Source of the DNA: Moniliella sp. 'wahieum'
Lineage: Eukaryota; Basidiomycota; Moniliellomycetes; Moniliellales; Moniliellaceae
Length of the DNA stretch: 64,000 bases
Direction: 5' to 3'
Assembly: GCA_003971905.1 (NCBI GenBank)
Contig: RSEE01000001.1
Coordinates: 1-64,000, forward strand
The position numbers were made by a program, and so were the translations under genes. This document shows positions 33,693-44,211 of this stretch, piece by piece. Under the pieces are notes generated by a model. It was not told where the DNA came from and searched no databases. It was given only the letters and a program-made list of their open reading frames with translations. Position 1 is the stretch's first letter, and every line of letters begins with the position of its first letter.

Positions 33693-35365
33693 TCAGAGCA
33701 AGCCGAACCACAGTGCCGGCTGTTCGAGCAACTGTTTCCAGCGCAGCACGAATCCGGCCAACTCGGCGCCGGTCACCACGCGATGGTCTCCGGTGAACGA
33801 CACGGGCAAGACCAAGCGGCGCACCAGCTGCTCTTGTTCATCTTCTTCGTGTCTCTTTCCCGTGGCGGTTGGGCGTGTTTTTGGGTGGCTGGGACGCGGG
33901 CGCTGGCTGGCAGTTGGTCGCGGTACCGTGGCAGCCAACGCGCCCGGCCCACGGCGCCAATCACCAACTGACCCGTGGGCGGGAGCACGGGGAACAGGCC
34001 CAGTCCGCCGCCCATGGAACCAATGTTGGAGAGCGTAACTGTGCCCGTTAGGCCCAGTTCCGCCGGACCCAACTTGCCTGCCCGCCCACGCTCTGTCACG
34101 CCTGCGATCCGGCCCGCCAGCGCATACACACTGTCCTTCTCCACCTGGGTCAGGGTCGGGGTCAAGAGGCCCGCCGGGGTGGCCACGGCAATGGACACGT
34201 CGTGCGTCGTGCGCTGGTGCAGCGTTGCGGCGCCGTCGGTGGTGTGCAGGGTGGAGCGGAAGAGAGGGTGTTCAGCCATGGTGAGCGACAGAGCCTTAAG
34301 TAGCAGCGGTAGCATCGTCACTTTTTCTACCCCGGCCTCTTTCCACCCGGCGGCACGGCCGAGCTGAGCTGCTGCCGCACCTGTTCCAGTTCCGTCACGT
34401 CCACCTCTTCCGAGAAACCAAAGTGCGGGATGGACAGGGACTGGGTCATGGCCTTGAACATGGCCCGGCGCAGTCCCGCGATGGGCACGGCCATCTCGGT
34501 AGACGCGTGCGGCTCAGCTGGTTCCGATGGTGCAGGCGTAGCAGCAGGCACGGACCGGGAGCTCTGCTCGAGGTACCGCAGCACATCCTCCTTCATCACC
34601 CGCCCTTGCTTGCCACTGCCCTCGACGTGGCCCAGGTCCAGCCCATGTTCGCGCGACAGCCGCCGAACCGCAGGCGTAGCCAACACCTTGTCCTGCGACC
34701 GCACCGCACCCTCGTCCTGCCCTGCCACTGTCGTCGCAGCCGGCGCTGCCTCCACCTCACCCGCTCGATCCGTCTCGGGGGGCAGGGGTGGTTGGGTCCC
34801 CCCCCTCCGCCTCCTCACCGGCTCCATCGTCGGCGATGTCAATTTGGCACAGGGGCGTGCCGACTTTGGCGACGGCGCCCTCGGCATAGTCCAGCTGGGT
34901 GACTTTGCCACTGAACCGACTGGTAATCTCGACGGACGCCTTGTCGCTCTGCACCTCACAGACCATGTCAAACTCCTCGACTACGTCTCCCGGTTGGACG
35001 TGCCTGCGCAGGGGGGGGGGGGGAGTCAGGGCCGGATCGGGTGGGCATCGGCACAACCGAGGGGAAGGAGGACTCACCACTTGATAATCTCGCACTCGGT
35101 TATGCCTTCTCCCACATCGGCAAGAAGAAAGGGCACGGTCTTGGGGGCGAGCGAGGTGGTGTGCAGGGCGCGGCGCGGACCGAAGCCCGGCGGGGAGACG
35201 AAGGGGGTGGAACGCGTCGCCAGGCAAGACGGAAGGCTGCGCTGCGGCGCCGCGGGCGAGAGACGGGAGATGCTGAGGGGGGCCGCAGGCAACAGGGACG
35301 CGCACCGGGGCGCAGCAAGAAGCGGCGGGAGCGAGGCGGGCCGGCGCAACCGCAGCCGGAGACAT
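33693..35365 (-). CDS. Dihydrolipoamide acyltransferase (E2) of branched-chain 2-oxoacid dehydrogenase
   Basis: Core enzyme of the mitochondrial complex that degrades Val, Leu and Ile keto acids. An Arg/Ala/Pro-rich presequence starts at 35365 (MSPAAVAPARLAPAA; an upstream start at 35508 is possible). The lipoyl domain begins VPFLLADVGEGITECEIIKW. The intron at 35004-35077 (GTGAGT...GCAG) splits that Trp codon. HVQPGDVVEEFDMVCEVQSD then leads to KASVEI with the lipoyl lysine. The peripheral subunit-binding domain reads VLATPAVRRLSREHGLDL near 34690. The acyltransferase domain has IPHFGFSEEVDVTEL, TVTLSNIGSMGGG and IGAVGRARWLPRY. The active-site block reads SFTGDHRVVTGAE near 33780, where the family has HRxxDG; the Asp is Thr here. 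It ends at 33693. Breaks lie near 34320, 34780, 35100-35200 and 33870. Confidence 0.88.
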
Positions 35366-35846
35366 CGTACAGGAAGCGGGGAGGGGGAGGGGGGATGCGC
35401 GTGGCCATCGGCTACGATGTGCAGACGAGGCCTTTTAAAGCAGAGGAGGCCTGGAGCGGCTGCCCCACCAGCAGCGGTGCCGGGGCGGCTTTGGGGCATG
35501 GGCATCACCCGAGCCCCGAGAATAGCCGCGCTGGCCTGCGGGGCTCCGCACTCCGCCTCCGACTCAGTCAGTACTCATGTGGCCTCGGTTGGAATTGCAA
35601 CTTTCCCATTCCGCGCCCTCATCCGCCGTCGGCTGCTTCGCTCCTCGCGTCGGCCAGCAGCGGCCTCGTCATCCGCCATCCCCCCCCAGAAACAAAACCC
35701 CCACTCCTCTCGACGCCCGAGGCGGGGAGAGAAGATGGGCAGCCCAATACAGAGGGCGGCCAGTGCACCCAACGTCCAGCATCCCATCTTCTTTTCAAAC
35801 GAGGAGCAGTCATGACCCATTGAGGCACTGCGGACTGCAGGCTCGA
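35366..35846. other. Intergenic, E2 upstream / LIN1 3' flank
   Basis: Nothing beyond ordinary promoter and terminator sequence is seen. Confidence 0.4.
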
Positions 35847-37449
35847 TCATTGATTTTTTGTGCACGCTATGAATACATGACACCCATGCACCGATGAAGC
35901 ATGTTTAGCACTTAGGTTGGGCAGCATGGGCCCCCACGCGGCCCAAGCCTCTGGCCTTGGCTCGCCCCCCGTTGCCACAGGTTGCAGAAGGATACGGTCT
36001 TGGTTGGGGCCAAAGTAGCCTTGGTGCGCCCAGGCGATCAGATCGGCGCCAGAAAACGGCCCAAACACTTGCACCTCCGCCGCGCCCGATTCGGCCAGGT
36101 AGGCAGGCGAGTAGCGGTAGACGTACTGCTGGCTGGGCGACAGCCCGTCTTGTTCCGAAGCGGGCGCCTGCAGCGGATCTTGGGCCAGTGTCTTCGCCTT
36201 CTCTTCCTCCTCCTCCTGCTTCTCCTCCTCCTCCTTGTCCTTTTCCTTTTCCCTTGCTGGATCCCACTCGGCATCAACAACTTTGGCGCGCCGAGCCGCA
36301 CGCAGCAGAGCTTCGTACGTCTCGTCGTAGATGGCAGTCAAACCGTGCTCGGACATGAGGATGGAGGCAAAAGAGGTGACCTTGTCTAATGCGTCCTTGG
36401 CGGCCTTGGCTTGCGCCGCATTTTCCCCTTGATCCGACTGGTCGGATGGAGCTTCTGGTCGCTTGGCCTTGGACTGCTTGCCGCGTATCCTGGAGCGCGG
36501 GTGAGCTTCCTTTCCCAGTCGATGAACGGCCTCCATAACAGATTCCCCTCGGAGCAGGTACTCGGCCAAATGCGCCTTGAGAGCCGGCATACTCAACTTC
36601 TCCTCCGGTAGGGCGTGATGGAGATCGTGCTGGCGCTTGAGCTGGGCTTGGCGCGCTTGCTTGATGGCCTTGCGATTGTAGTTGCCTTGAAGCCAAGAGT
36701 CCTGCTCGGCATGAGGATCTTTGGCATTTTCAATGTAGTTGCCCTCGAGGTCAAACCGGCCTTGTTCAAACTCGTTCTTCATGTTAAACTGGTCCATCTT
36801 ATACCCCATGCCCTTTTTGCGCTTGGCACGTTGCCGCTTCGACAGGCCGCGGTAGGGATTGTCCTCATCGTGGGACCAGTCGTTATCGTTGGTCTCGCCT
36901 TCCCGCTCCGCCGCCCCGGCTGGCTCCAGCTTTCCGCCACCAGGTTGCGGGGAACGGGGGTCCTCCTCCTCTTCGCTGCTTTCCAGTTCAAATTCCGGAT
37001 CCACCTCACGCAGAAACTCCTCCTCGCTCACTTCCTTCTCATCTGGGTCGCCCTCGCGATCGGGCGCGCGTGTGGGCGCATCAAACTCTTGCTCCGACAC
37101 ATCCTCCAACTCGAGATAGTCCTTTTTTCGAGGCTTCTTTGGCGCAGCCTTGTCCTCGCCAAACATATCCTCATCCGAGTCCTCTTCCCCGGCCTGTTCC
37201 TCATTCCCATCACCCTCTTCCGCATCGGAATCGGACAGATCGGTGACCAGACGCCCACGACGGCCTTGCTGCCCCGCTTGCGAGCTTGTTCCTCCATGCC
37301 CAAGTCGCCAGTGTAGTCGTCATCGTCGTCATTGGGTTGCGGCCCAGGCGCGGGCCGCACGGGGGACGGGAGCGCCTGGGCGGCGAAGCGCAAGCGCTTG
37401 GCCGCTTCGGACTTGGTGGTCTGGGACGCGGCAGGTCGCTTGGGGGCAT
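35847..37449 (-). CDS. LIN1: GYF-domain U5 snRNP protein, LIN1 / CD2BP2 family
   Basis: Nuclear protein that associates with the U5 snRNP (human CD2BP2/U5-52K). The start ATG at 37449 needs one extra C in the following run to give MPPKRPAASQTTKSE. Then come KRLRFAAQALPS, an Asp-rich stretch DDDDDYTGDLGMEEQARKRG, an acidic region with MFGEDKAAPKKPRKKDYLEL, and the Lin1 core DNPYRGLSKRQRAKRKKGMG with YKMDQFNMKNEFEQGRFDLE. A basic/Glu-rich coiled coil follows. The C-terminal GYF-like domain reads YVYRYSPAYLAESGAAEVQV, FGPFSGADLIAWAHQGYFG near 36020-36120, with W-x2-GYF readable as WAHQGYFG. Stop at 35847. About 530 residues. Breaks lie near 37446 and 37235. No intron. Confidence 0.88.
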
Positions 37450-37947
37450 GGATGGCGTGCAGACAGCGAGAGGGGATGGCTCCTGGTGGGGCTGTCTTCC
37501 GTCTCGCCCTTTCTGGGGGGCTGCCAGATCCACGCCCGGTGCGAATGGCCTGCGGTTACGTCATCGGCTACGAGCGGAGGGGATGAAAGTTTCACGAGGC
37601 GGCGGCGCTTGGCTGTGGCCGCTCATTAATGGCGGCGGCTGAGACGCAGGCTGAGTACGGGGGCGAGTGCTGCCGAGTGCTGGGCTGCGACTCAGCAGCG
37701 CGAGGGCGGGGTAAATCGAGCTGGAACACACACACGTGACCACCCAGGCACGGCGCCAGCCACCCAGCGGCGGTGGCCGCCACACAAGGCGAGCGCGCGC
37801 CGGCCAGTGGGCTGCTGTGCTGGCTGGCTGGCATGTCTGCGTGGTTGGTATGTTGTCTGTCGCTGGTCTCGCTGCCCCCACCACCTTCTCTTTCTCTTCT
37901 CGCTTGCTCCTTCTGCTTCTCCACCACCACCATCTCTTCTCCCCCCC

Positions 37948-39599
37948 ATGGCCCAGCTCGCCACCTGGGCCTCCCCCCGCGCCACGCAGCCGACATGGCC
38001 TATGCCTTCGCCCGCGCTCGCCCGCCCCGCATCGGCAGCCTCATCCCCTCCCCTCCCCTACCTCCCCCCTTTTCTCCGTCGAAGACACAGAGCCCGCCGA
38101 CTGGGCTGCACTGGTCCAGCGCGCGACGTGAATGTCGCCGGCTTTGCCGCTCGCAGGTTTGAGCGCCACCAACGCCTCTGGCGCGAGTACCAGACCCGCC
38201 GTGCCGCTCCGCGCCGCCGCCACCGCCCCTGCCCACCGCCTACCTCCCCCCCGGCCTCATGAACCACCTACCTCCCCCTCGCTCTCGCACAATGCCGCGT
38301 ACGATGGGCCCAGCTGGGCTGGCGATGTTTCGAGTGAGGCAGGCATTCTGGACCTGCCCAACCCCTTTGGGCCTGCCAGTCCGTTGTCCCCCAGCTGGGC
38401 AGAGTGATGGTGGTGGGAGGAGGTACCCCTGGCGGCCTGTACCGATTGTGGTCGCAAGATCCCATTGGATGAGATGGAGCTGCATGTTTTTTCCGCGGCG
38501 CCCCACTCGCCTTCTTCCATTGACCTGAACTCCTCTTCTTCGTCGGAGGCTCGCGACCGAGATACGATACCGCCTTCTCGCTCGCCCCTTTCCTCGCAAG
38601 GCTGGTCGCACGGCCAATCTCAAACCAAACCACCCCTTCACCCTGTCGTCACAACCCTGCTCCAATCCCCACATGGGCCGCACCTCGCCTGCGCAGGAGG
38701 ACATTGTGGCGCTGCGAAGAAAACGGATTGCGGAGCAACGCGCCGCCGCCGCGCACGGATCGTCGGAGCGGTCGGACGAAGCGGCTGGCAGCGATGAACA
38801 GGAAGGGATTTTTTTTGGTCTAGGCCGGCCCTGACTACACAAGAGCCCCAACCGCTTTCTCCTCCGCTCCGACGTGGTACCGAGCCCTTTGGATCCCGCC
38901 GCCGCCGCTCTCGGCCGGCTGCGCTCTGCCCACCACGCCGCTTGCTCCGCCCCGGTCCAGCTCCAAGCACTTGTGCAGCGAATGTGAGGCGCCGCTGGGC
39001 TCGCGGTACATTTCCCACGTGGGCCGGAGGTGGTGCAAAGCGTGTTATGTGCAGCACTTTTTCCCCCGCTGTCCCACCTGCAGTTTGCCCGTGGAAGCCC
39101 AAGGGGTCAAGAGCAAAGATGCGTCGCTACCGGGCGTGTTTCATCGTGCTTGCTTGTGTGTGTGCGCATAAGGGCTGTCTTCTCCCGCTCACTGCCACGA
39201 GGCTGGCGAGCACTTTGTTTTCCGCTCCCGCCCGTACTGTGCTCGGCACTACCACGAGCAAGCTGGCACGCTGTGCGCGGTTGTGATCGGGGGTCGGGCG
39301 CCGCGCGTTTTCCGAGGGCGGGGTGTACCATGTATCGTGTCTGGTTTGCCAGTTTACTCCCGACCTGCTCGGCCAACGAGGCACGTCCAAGTCGTGCAAG
39401 ACAGTACGTTTTGTTCTCCTGCCTTTACTTGGTGCGCATGATTGGATGTACTAACCCGCCCTCGCCTCTGCGCCCAGCCGCTCGACACTTTTATCAGGTG
39501 GGCAAGAAACGGCTGTGTGAGGCGCACTACCAGGTGGTCGCGGCCCATGCGCTGTTAAAGCCGAGCAGCGTCTCGATTTTGAGACCCCTCAAGTACTAG
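37948..39599 (+). CDS. LIM-domain protein
   Basis: Zinc-binding adaptor, probably cytoskeletal or signalling. Start is at 37948 (MAQLATWASPRA) or 37995 (MAYAFARARPPR); the frames break soon after. The N-terminal half is Pro/Ser-rich with LDLPNPFGPASPLSPSW near 38350. A first incomplete zinc motif reads ACTDCGRKIPLDEMELHV near 38425. Two LIM modules follow: HLCSECEAPLGSRYISHVGR with CKACYVQHFFPRCPTCSLPV (38965-39090) and GVFHRAC; then AHCHEAGEHFVFRSRPYCAR, HYHEQAGTLC. An intron at 39404-39477 (GTACGT, TACTAAC at 39449-39455, CAG) precedes FYQVGKKRLCEAHYQVV, the end of a last module. Stop at 39599. At least six frame breaks hide part of the second module. The paxillin-like or Rho-GAP-less LIM class cannot be told. 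Confidence 0.78.
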
Positions 39600-41052
39600 T
39601 CCTAGGCTTAGAACTAGGCTGGTCACTTGCATACCCTCGCTTCTTCTGCTGTACCACTGCCGTGCCGCTCTTTGCCCCCCTCCCATCTGCCCTCCTGGGC
39701 AATCCCTCTCTTTCCCTCTCGTTTGGTTCTGGTTCGGCCTCTCACGCTCGGCGTGTGTTTTTCTCTTGGTCTTGTTGTGGGTCGGCCTAGGCTTCCCGGA
39801 TCATCTATCTATGTCCTGCATCTCTGTCACAGCAGCAGCGTATTGATAGCAGACAAGACATTCAACCCGTCAGACTTGTTTGGGAGAGACTTGACTGGCG
39901 GCGCTTGCTGAAAGGGCCCGCCCTTGGGGGTTTGGATTTGGATTGGGGGTTGGGTTCGTTTGCCTCGTCGCGCTCGCTCCATTATGCATAGCTTACTAAG
40001 TTGCCAGGCTCTGGTCTGCCTCCTGATCTCAGATTCGGGTTAGTTCACTGTCTTCACTCCGGCTTGCCATTCCGGCCCCCTCGGGTCCACTTCTCCTACA
40101 CAGCACGATCAGCGCCACGGCAGCCGTCCAAGCGCCACCACCTTCCCATCCCTCTCTTGCTCGGAAACCACAGCCTCGGCCTTGTGCCCTCCCCCTCCTC
40201 CTTATCCCTGGGTTTATATGCTCTCGCACGGGCCGGCCTGGCGCTTCCCACTCTGAAGGCAGTGCATCCCAGGGGGATCCGGTGCCCGGGCAAAGCGCGT
40301 GCGATGGCCGGGTGCCTTGCCCACTGCGAGCGCGAAGAGGGCTGTCTCCGTCGAACTTGGTTGTGCCACAACGGACCTGCCCAGGCGCGTAGAGTGGCTG
40401 GAGGCGAGGCGGGGACGGATCGACGACGCTAGCCCGTGCCCTTGAAGTTGGAGCGACGAGGGCTTTGGATGGGGGTTGGCTCTGCAGGAGCTACCAACTA
40501 AGCTACCGCCGCTACCTGTCATTCCGTCCATGGCGATCCTCCTTGCTTTTGCCAGGTAATACCCAACGTCCTGTTGGTTAGTGGTAGTGGCTGGATACGT
40601 GGATCCCGAGTTCGCTGGCTAATTGGCCTCTCACTCGACGCCATTGGAGCGGCGGCCTTAGTTGATTCTCCCCATCCTTTTCGGCTGACACTATAGATAC
40701 GGAGCAAAGAGTTTTTCCATGTCGGCGTCAGAGGCATGCATATCAGCGTTCCACCGCAGTGGGAAAAAGCCCTTTTGAGATGTGAGAGGGCACCAAGGGT
40801 GCTGGCCCCACAGAGAGGAGAGGGGGAGGGGGGTGAATGGGAAGGAAGGGGGAATTGGAGGCATAGAGGTGAGGGTGGGCGGGTCGATGGGCCGATGCAG
40901 GCGTGCCAAGGCAAGGCAAGGCAAGGTAAGGTGGGGCTACGTGCTACCCTGGTTCCTCCCCAACGAAACGAACACGAAGAGAGCGACGCCCACGAAAACG
41001 ACGAGAGAAGAGCGGAGGAGCAACGAGGCCAGCAATAGATGACCAAAGTAGC
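39600..41052. other. Intergenic, LIM gene to RPL19 3' end
   Basis: No supported gene in about 1.45 kb. Contains a short AAGGC microsatellite near 40908-40930. On the minus strand a TAGCTTAGTTGGTAG element near 40500 resembles a tRNA A box but lacks a B box and acceptor stem. Confidence 0.45.
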
Positions 41053-41647
41053 TTAGTTCTTGCTCTCCTCCTCTTGCTCGACGGCCAGGATGGCAGCGCG
41101 CTTCTCGGCAATGCGTTGGGCGCGGCGCTCGCGCATGGCCTTGTTGCGAGACCGACGGGCCTCCATCTGGTCTGCCAGGTGCTTCGAGCGCGCCTTCTCG
41201 GCCTTGGCCTTGTGGATGTGCTCAATCAAGACACGCTTGTTCTTAAACACGTTACCTTTGCTCTGAGGTAAAGTTCGTGGTAGAGGTGCTTGTCAATCTT
41301 GCCCGCCTCCGCGCGGTACTTGCGGAGCAGACGACGCAGCACGCGCTGGCGCCGCATCCACAGGATCTTGGTAGGCATCCGGGCCTCGGCCGTACCAAAG
41401 CGCTTACCGTGGCCCGTGTGGCGACCGAGACGCTTGGCCGCGTGCAGCGCACGCGCACGGCCCTTGACTGGCCCACATCGGGCTGCTTGAGGATTTGGCC
41501 CTCGGCAACGAGCTTGCGGATGTTGGCACGGCTGTTGGCGTTCGCAATCTCGCCCTGCTCGGCCGGGTCGAGCCACACCTTGCGCTTGCCCACGCCGAGC
41601 ACACTGGCGGCAAGCCGCTTTTGGATCCGAAGGTTGCTACCGGCCAT
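41053..41647 (-). CDS. RPL19: 60S ribosomal protein eL19
   Basis: Essential large-subunit protein. The start ATG at 41647 gives [20 protein letters not shown], then [20 protein letters not shown]. After a break: [20 protein letters not shown] and [40 protein letters not shown]. After another break: [20 protein letters not shown], ending [14 protein letters not shown] at 41053. The two breaks are each cured by one base: GG to GGG at 41459-41460 and CC to CCC at 41255-41256 (plus-strand letters). The protein is colinear with eL19 over its whole length of about 197 residues. That an essential ribosomal gene is broken this way is the best evidence that the breaks in this window are consensus errors. 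No intron seen in the coding part. Confidence 0.97.
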
Positions 41648-42007
41648 GGTTGAGTCTTGTGGGGGGAAACAGACGGAAGGGTGGATGGTCAGAGCGACGT
41701 TCGGCGCCCGTCGCCATCCATCCAGCCGGTTCCACCCCCCCGCCCACGCTCGCCCCGCGCCGTGCCGCAGTATACCGCACGGCGCCAGTGTCGGTGCATG
41801 CAATTTTTTTCGGTGCGCGGGGCGGAGAGCGGTGCAGGGTGGCCGGCGCAGCCCTAGGACGGAAGCAGGGTTGGTGGATAACCCTCCACCGCTTGGCTCG
41901 AGGCGGTCGGGGCAGCCGCGTGGCCGTGCCAGGCCAGCCAGCTAGCCAGCCAGCCCTCTCTTCCACCACCCACCACTGGCTCATCCTAGCTTGCTGTTCT
42001 CCTCACC
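41648..42007. promoter_or_regulatory. Shared bidirectional promoter of RPL19 and RPS27
   Basis: The 360 bp between the two divergent start codons must hold both promoters. It is C/T-rich near each start and contains clustered GCCAGCC repeats (41934-41955). No ribosomal-protein box was identified with confidence. Confidence 0.6.
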
Positions 42008-42346
42008 ATGGTACGTGTTGCTGCCCTGGCCGTTGTTGGCGCCGTCGTGCCCGCCGCAGCGCCGCTGACTCGCTTCGTCTCTCGCCTCTCGCCTCCCTCA
42101 GACTCTTGCCGTTGACCTTCTCAACCCCAGCGCCGAGCAGCAAGCGCGGACGCACAAGCTCAAGCTGCTGGTGCAGCAGCCGCGCTCCTACTTCCAGGAC
42201 ATCAAGTGCCCTGGGTGCTTTCCCTGACCACGGTCTTCTCGCATGCGCAGACGGTGGTGGGTGGGCTCCTGCTCCCAGGTCCTGGCCACCCCAACGGGCG
42301 GCAAGGCACGTCTGACCGAGGGTGCTCCTTCCGTCGCAAGATGTAA
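42008..42346 (+). CDS. RPS27: 40S ribosomal protein eS27 (zinc-finger)
   Basis: Essential small-subunit protein. The ATG at 42008 is followed directly by an intron (42011-42101, GTACGT...CTCAG, 91 nt), then [71 protein letters not shown] and CSFRRKM ending at 42346. The four zinc cysteines (CPGC and the pair around GSCS) fit, though the first Cys of the second pair falls in a broken spot. Breaks: CCC for CCCC at 42222-42224, about two bases missing near 42251-42256, and GGG for GGGG at 42320-42322. Length about 82 residues, as expected. Confidence 0.96.
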
Positions 42347-43496
42347 CTCGATCCGCCTTGCCCAGTGCCTAGCGCCCTTGTCGATCGTTTTCCTCTTGTC
42401 CCTCTCTCTCTCTAGGTGTCTGTGGCCGATCGTGCCTCTCTCGGCACGGCGACCCGGTGCTTTGCCACGGCCCCACCCATACCCCGGATGGAACTGCCCG
42501 GCTGCGACGACACGATCCGCTGGCCAGCTCCCGGGTGAGTCGAATCCAATTCGTTTCGGCTTGCCCGGCCTGGCTGCCCCCCCATCCTTCCCCTTTTTCC
42601 CATCCATCTGCAGACATGTTGTTGCCGTCCTTGTCCCTCTAAAAATTTGGCCCTTGCCAACTACGCATGCTCATTGTTTTGTTTGTGCATAGTTTCTCAC
42701 ATGGGCGGTAGCCTTGTACGCTTGCGATGCAGGGCAGACACCATTTTAGATAGCTTGCCAGTTGGGGGGTGGTGATCGATGACATGGACACCTGGAATCC
42801 GGATGGTCCTCGAAGGGAATGCAATCGCACTGGTGGTGGTGGTGTTCCAAGCGAACCACCGACGCCTACAGAGGAACATCAAGCTTCAAGCAGCGAGTCG
42901 CCACCAGGAGCTAAACTGCGGAACAAGGAAAACAGGAGAGAGAAAACAACGGAGCTCCAAGGCCTGAGGAGGAACTGAAGGGACGTTGGCCAAACACGAG
43001 CCACGCGATGCACGATGGCTCAACAGAGGGGATCTCCGTAGTACCGCTAGCCTTGGTTCGCCTTAAGCTTGACCCAGGCCCCGACCCAACTGAAGCCGAC
43101 ACCGAATGGGTTCCACCGCAATCACGGAACTTTGTGTAAAGTAACCTAGTAACCCCCCCCCCCCCCCCCCCCCCGCTGCACACCTTCCAGTAAAGGCTGG
43201 CGCACGAATCGAAGCCAGGTGTGGATCGCAGGTGGAGCAGCGCTTGGGAGACACCGCAGCTCCCGCTGGGACTATGAAGCCAGGGGAAGGGTCGGGTGCG
43301 GGGACCGTTGCGCCCGAGCCAAGGCGGTGCGGAGCTAGTTGCGTGGTGCGGGCGCAGCGGACGACCAAGCTCGCGACAGGGCTGCACGCCATGCATTCAG
43401 ATCCGTCTCTTGTCTTGGTCCTGGCGGTACGGTTCCACTCCATGGGTAGCTACTACGCCCCTGCGACACACGAACAGCAGCAGCAAATAGACGCAC
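42347..43496. other. Intergenic, with a C22 run
   Basis: No gene supported in 1.15 kb. An uninterrupted run of about 22 C lies at 43153-43174. Confidence 0.5.
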
Positions 43497-43846
43497 TCAC
43501 TTGCCATCCAACGCGCGCGCGAGGTGCGCTCTGCATCTGGGGCAATCCAACCCACACGCACAAGATGCCGTCCAGCCCGTCCAGTCGGACACGGGGATAC
43601 CCACCGAGCCTGGCTGCCACCCGCGCACCGAGGCGGATCGGATCATCTCTGCGCTGGAGTGTCCCGCAGAACGGCGGAGGGCTCCGCCGGCTCAGTCCGC
43701 TCCTCCTGCTCATCCTGCGGCGCAGGCGTGGGAGCGCGGGGCGAGGCAGTCAAGTGGTGGTACAGCAGTCCGAGAGCCAAGAGCGCGCCGAGCACGATCG
43801 ATCGCTCGGGCCACCAGTTGCGTCGCGAACGGCGTCGCATTCGCAT
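43497..43846 (-). CDS. Possible small single-pass membrane protein
   Basis: Not recognised. From ATG at 43846: MRMRRRSRRNWWPERS, a strongly basic start, then SIVLGALLALGLLYHHL, one hydrophobic span, then a Pro/Glu-rich stretch. After a frame change near 43665 the reading ends, in one frame, with CACGLDCPRC (a C-x-C-x4-C-x2-C cluster) and ALDGK at 43499. In another frame it continues to a GTGAGT donor at 43499 with a CAG acceptor near 43458. The basic-then-hydrophobic start follows the positive-inside rule and is unlikely by chance. A mitochondrial or ER membrane protein of about 110-115 residues is possible. Confidence 0.4.
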
Positions 43847-44211
43847 CTGTCGTCGAGGAACTAGGCGCTAAGAGACAGCGGCGTGCGCACGTCCAGGTCG
43901 AGCCCGGTCGTTTGAGCGATCCATCGGCGTACGGCCATGGTGGTTGTGGTGGGGGAGGGCGCCTGGATGGAGGTAGGTGGTCCGAGTCCCGCCAGGGCCA
44001 AGTGGTTCATTTGACGCACGTGACGTGAGGGCAGCAGAACCGAATGAGAATGAGAATGAAATTTCCAGCCGCCAGACGGGGGCGGGAGGGGGTGCTGACA
44101 TAAGCCCCCCGCACGCCGGGTACGGCGCCGCGCACGAGTGGAGCCAGCTGGTTATCCTCCCTCTTACGCTTGCTGCCCCCTGCACCACCACCACGGCTAC
44201 CAGATCCCGCC

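Noticed and set aside
36615-37316. 233-codon hydrophobic open frame on the plus strand
   Set aside because: Exact antisense of the charged LIN1 region; complementing Glu/Lys codons yields Leu/Phe-rich shadows.
40430-40560. tRNA-like TAGCTTAGTTGGTAG word on the minus strand
   Set aside because: No B box at the right distance and no matching acceptor stem.
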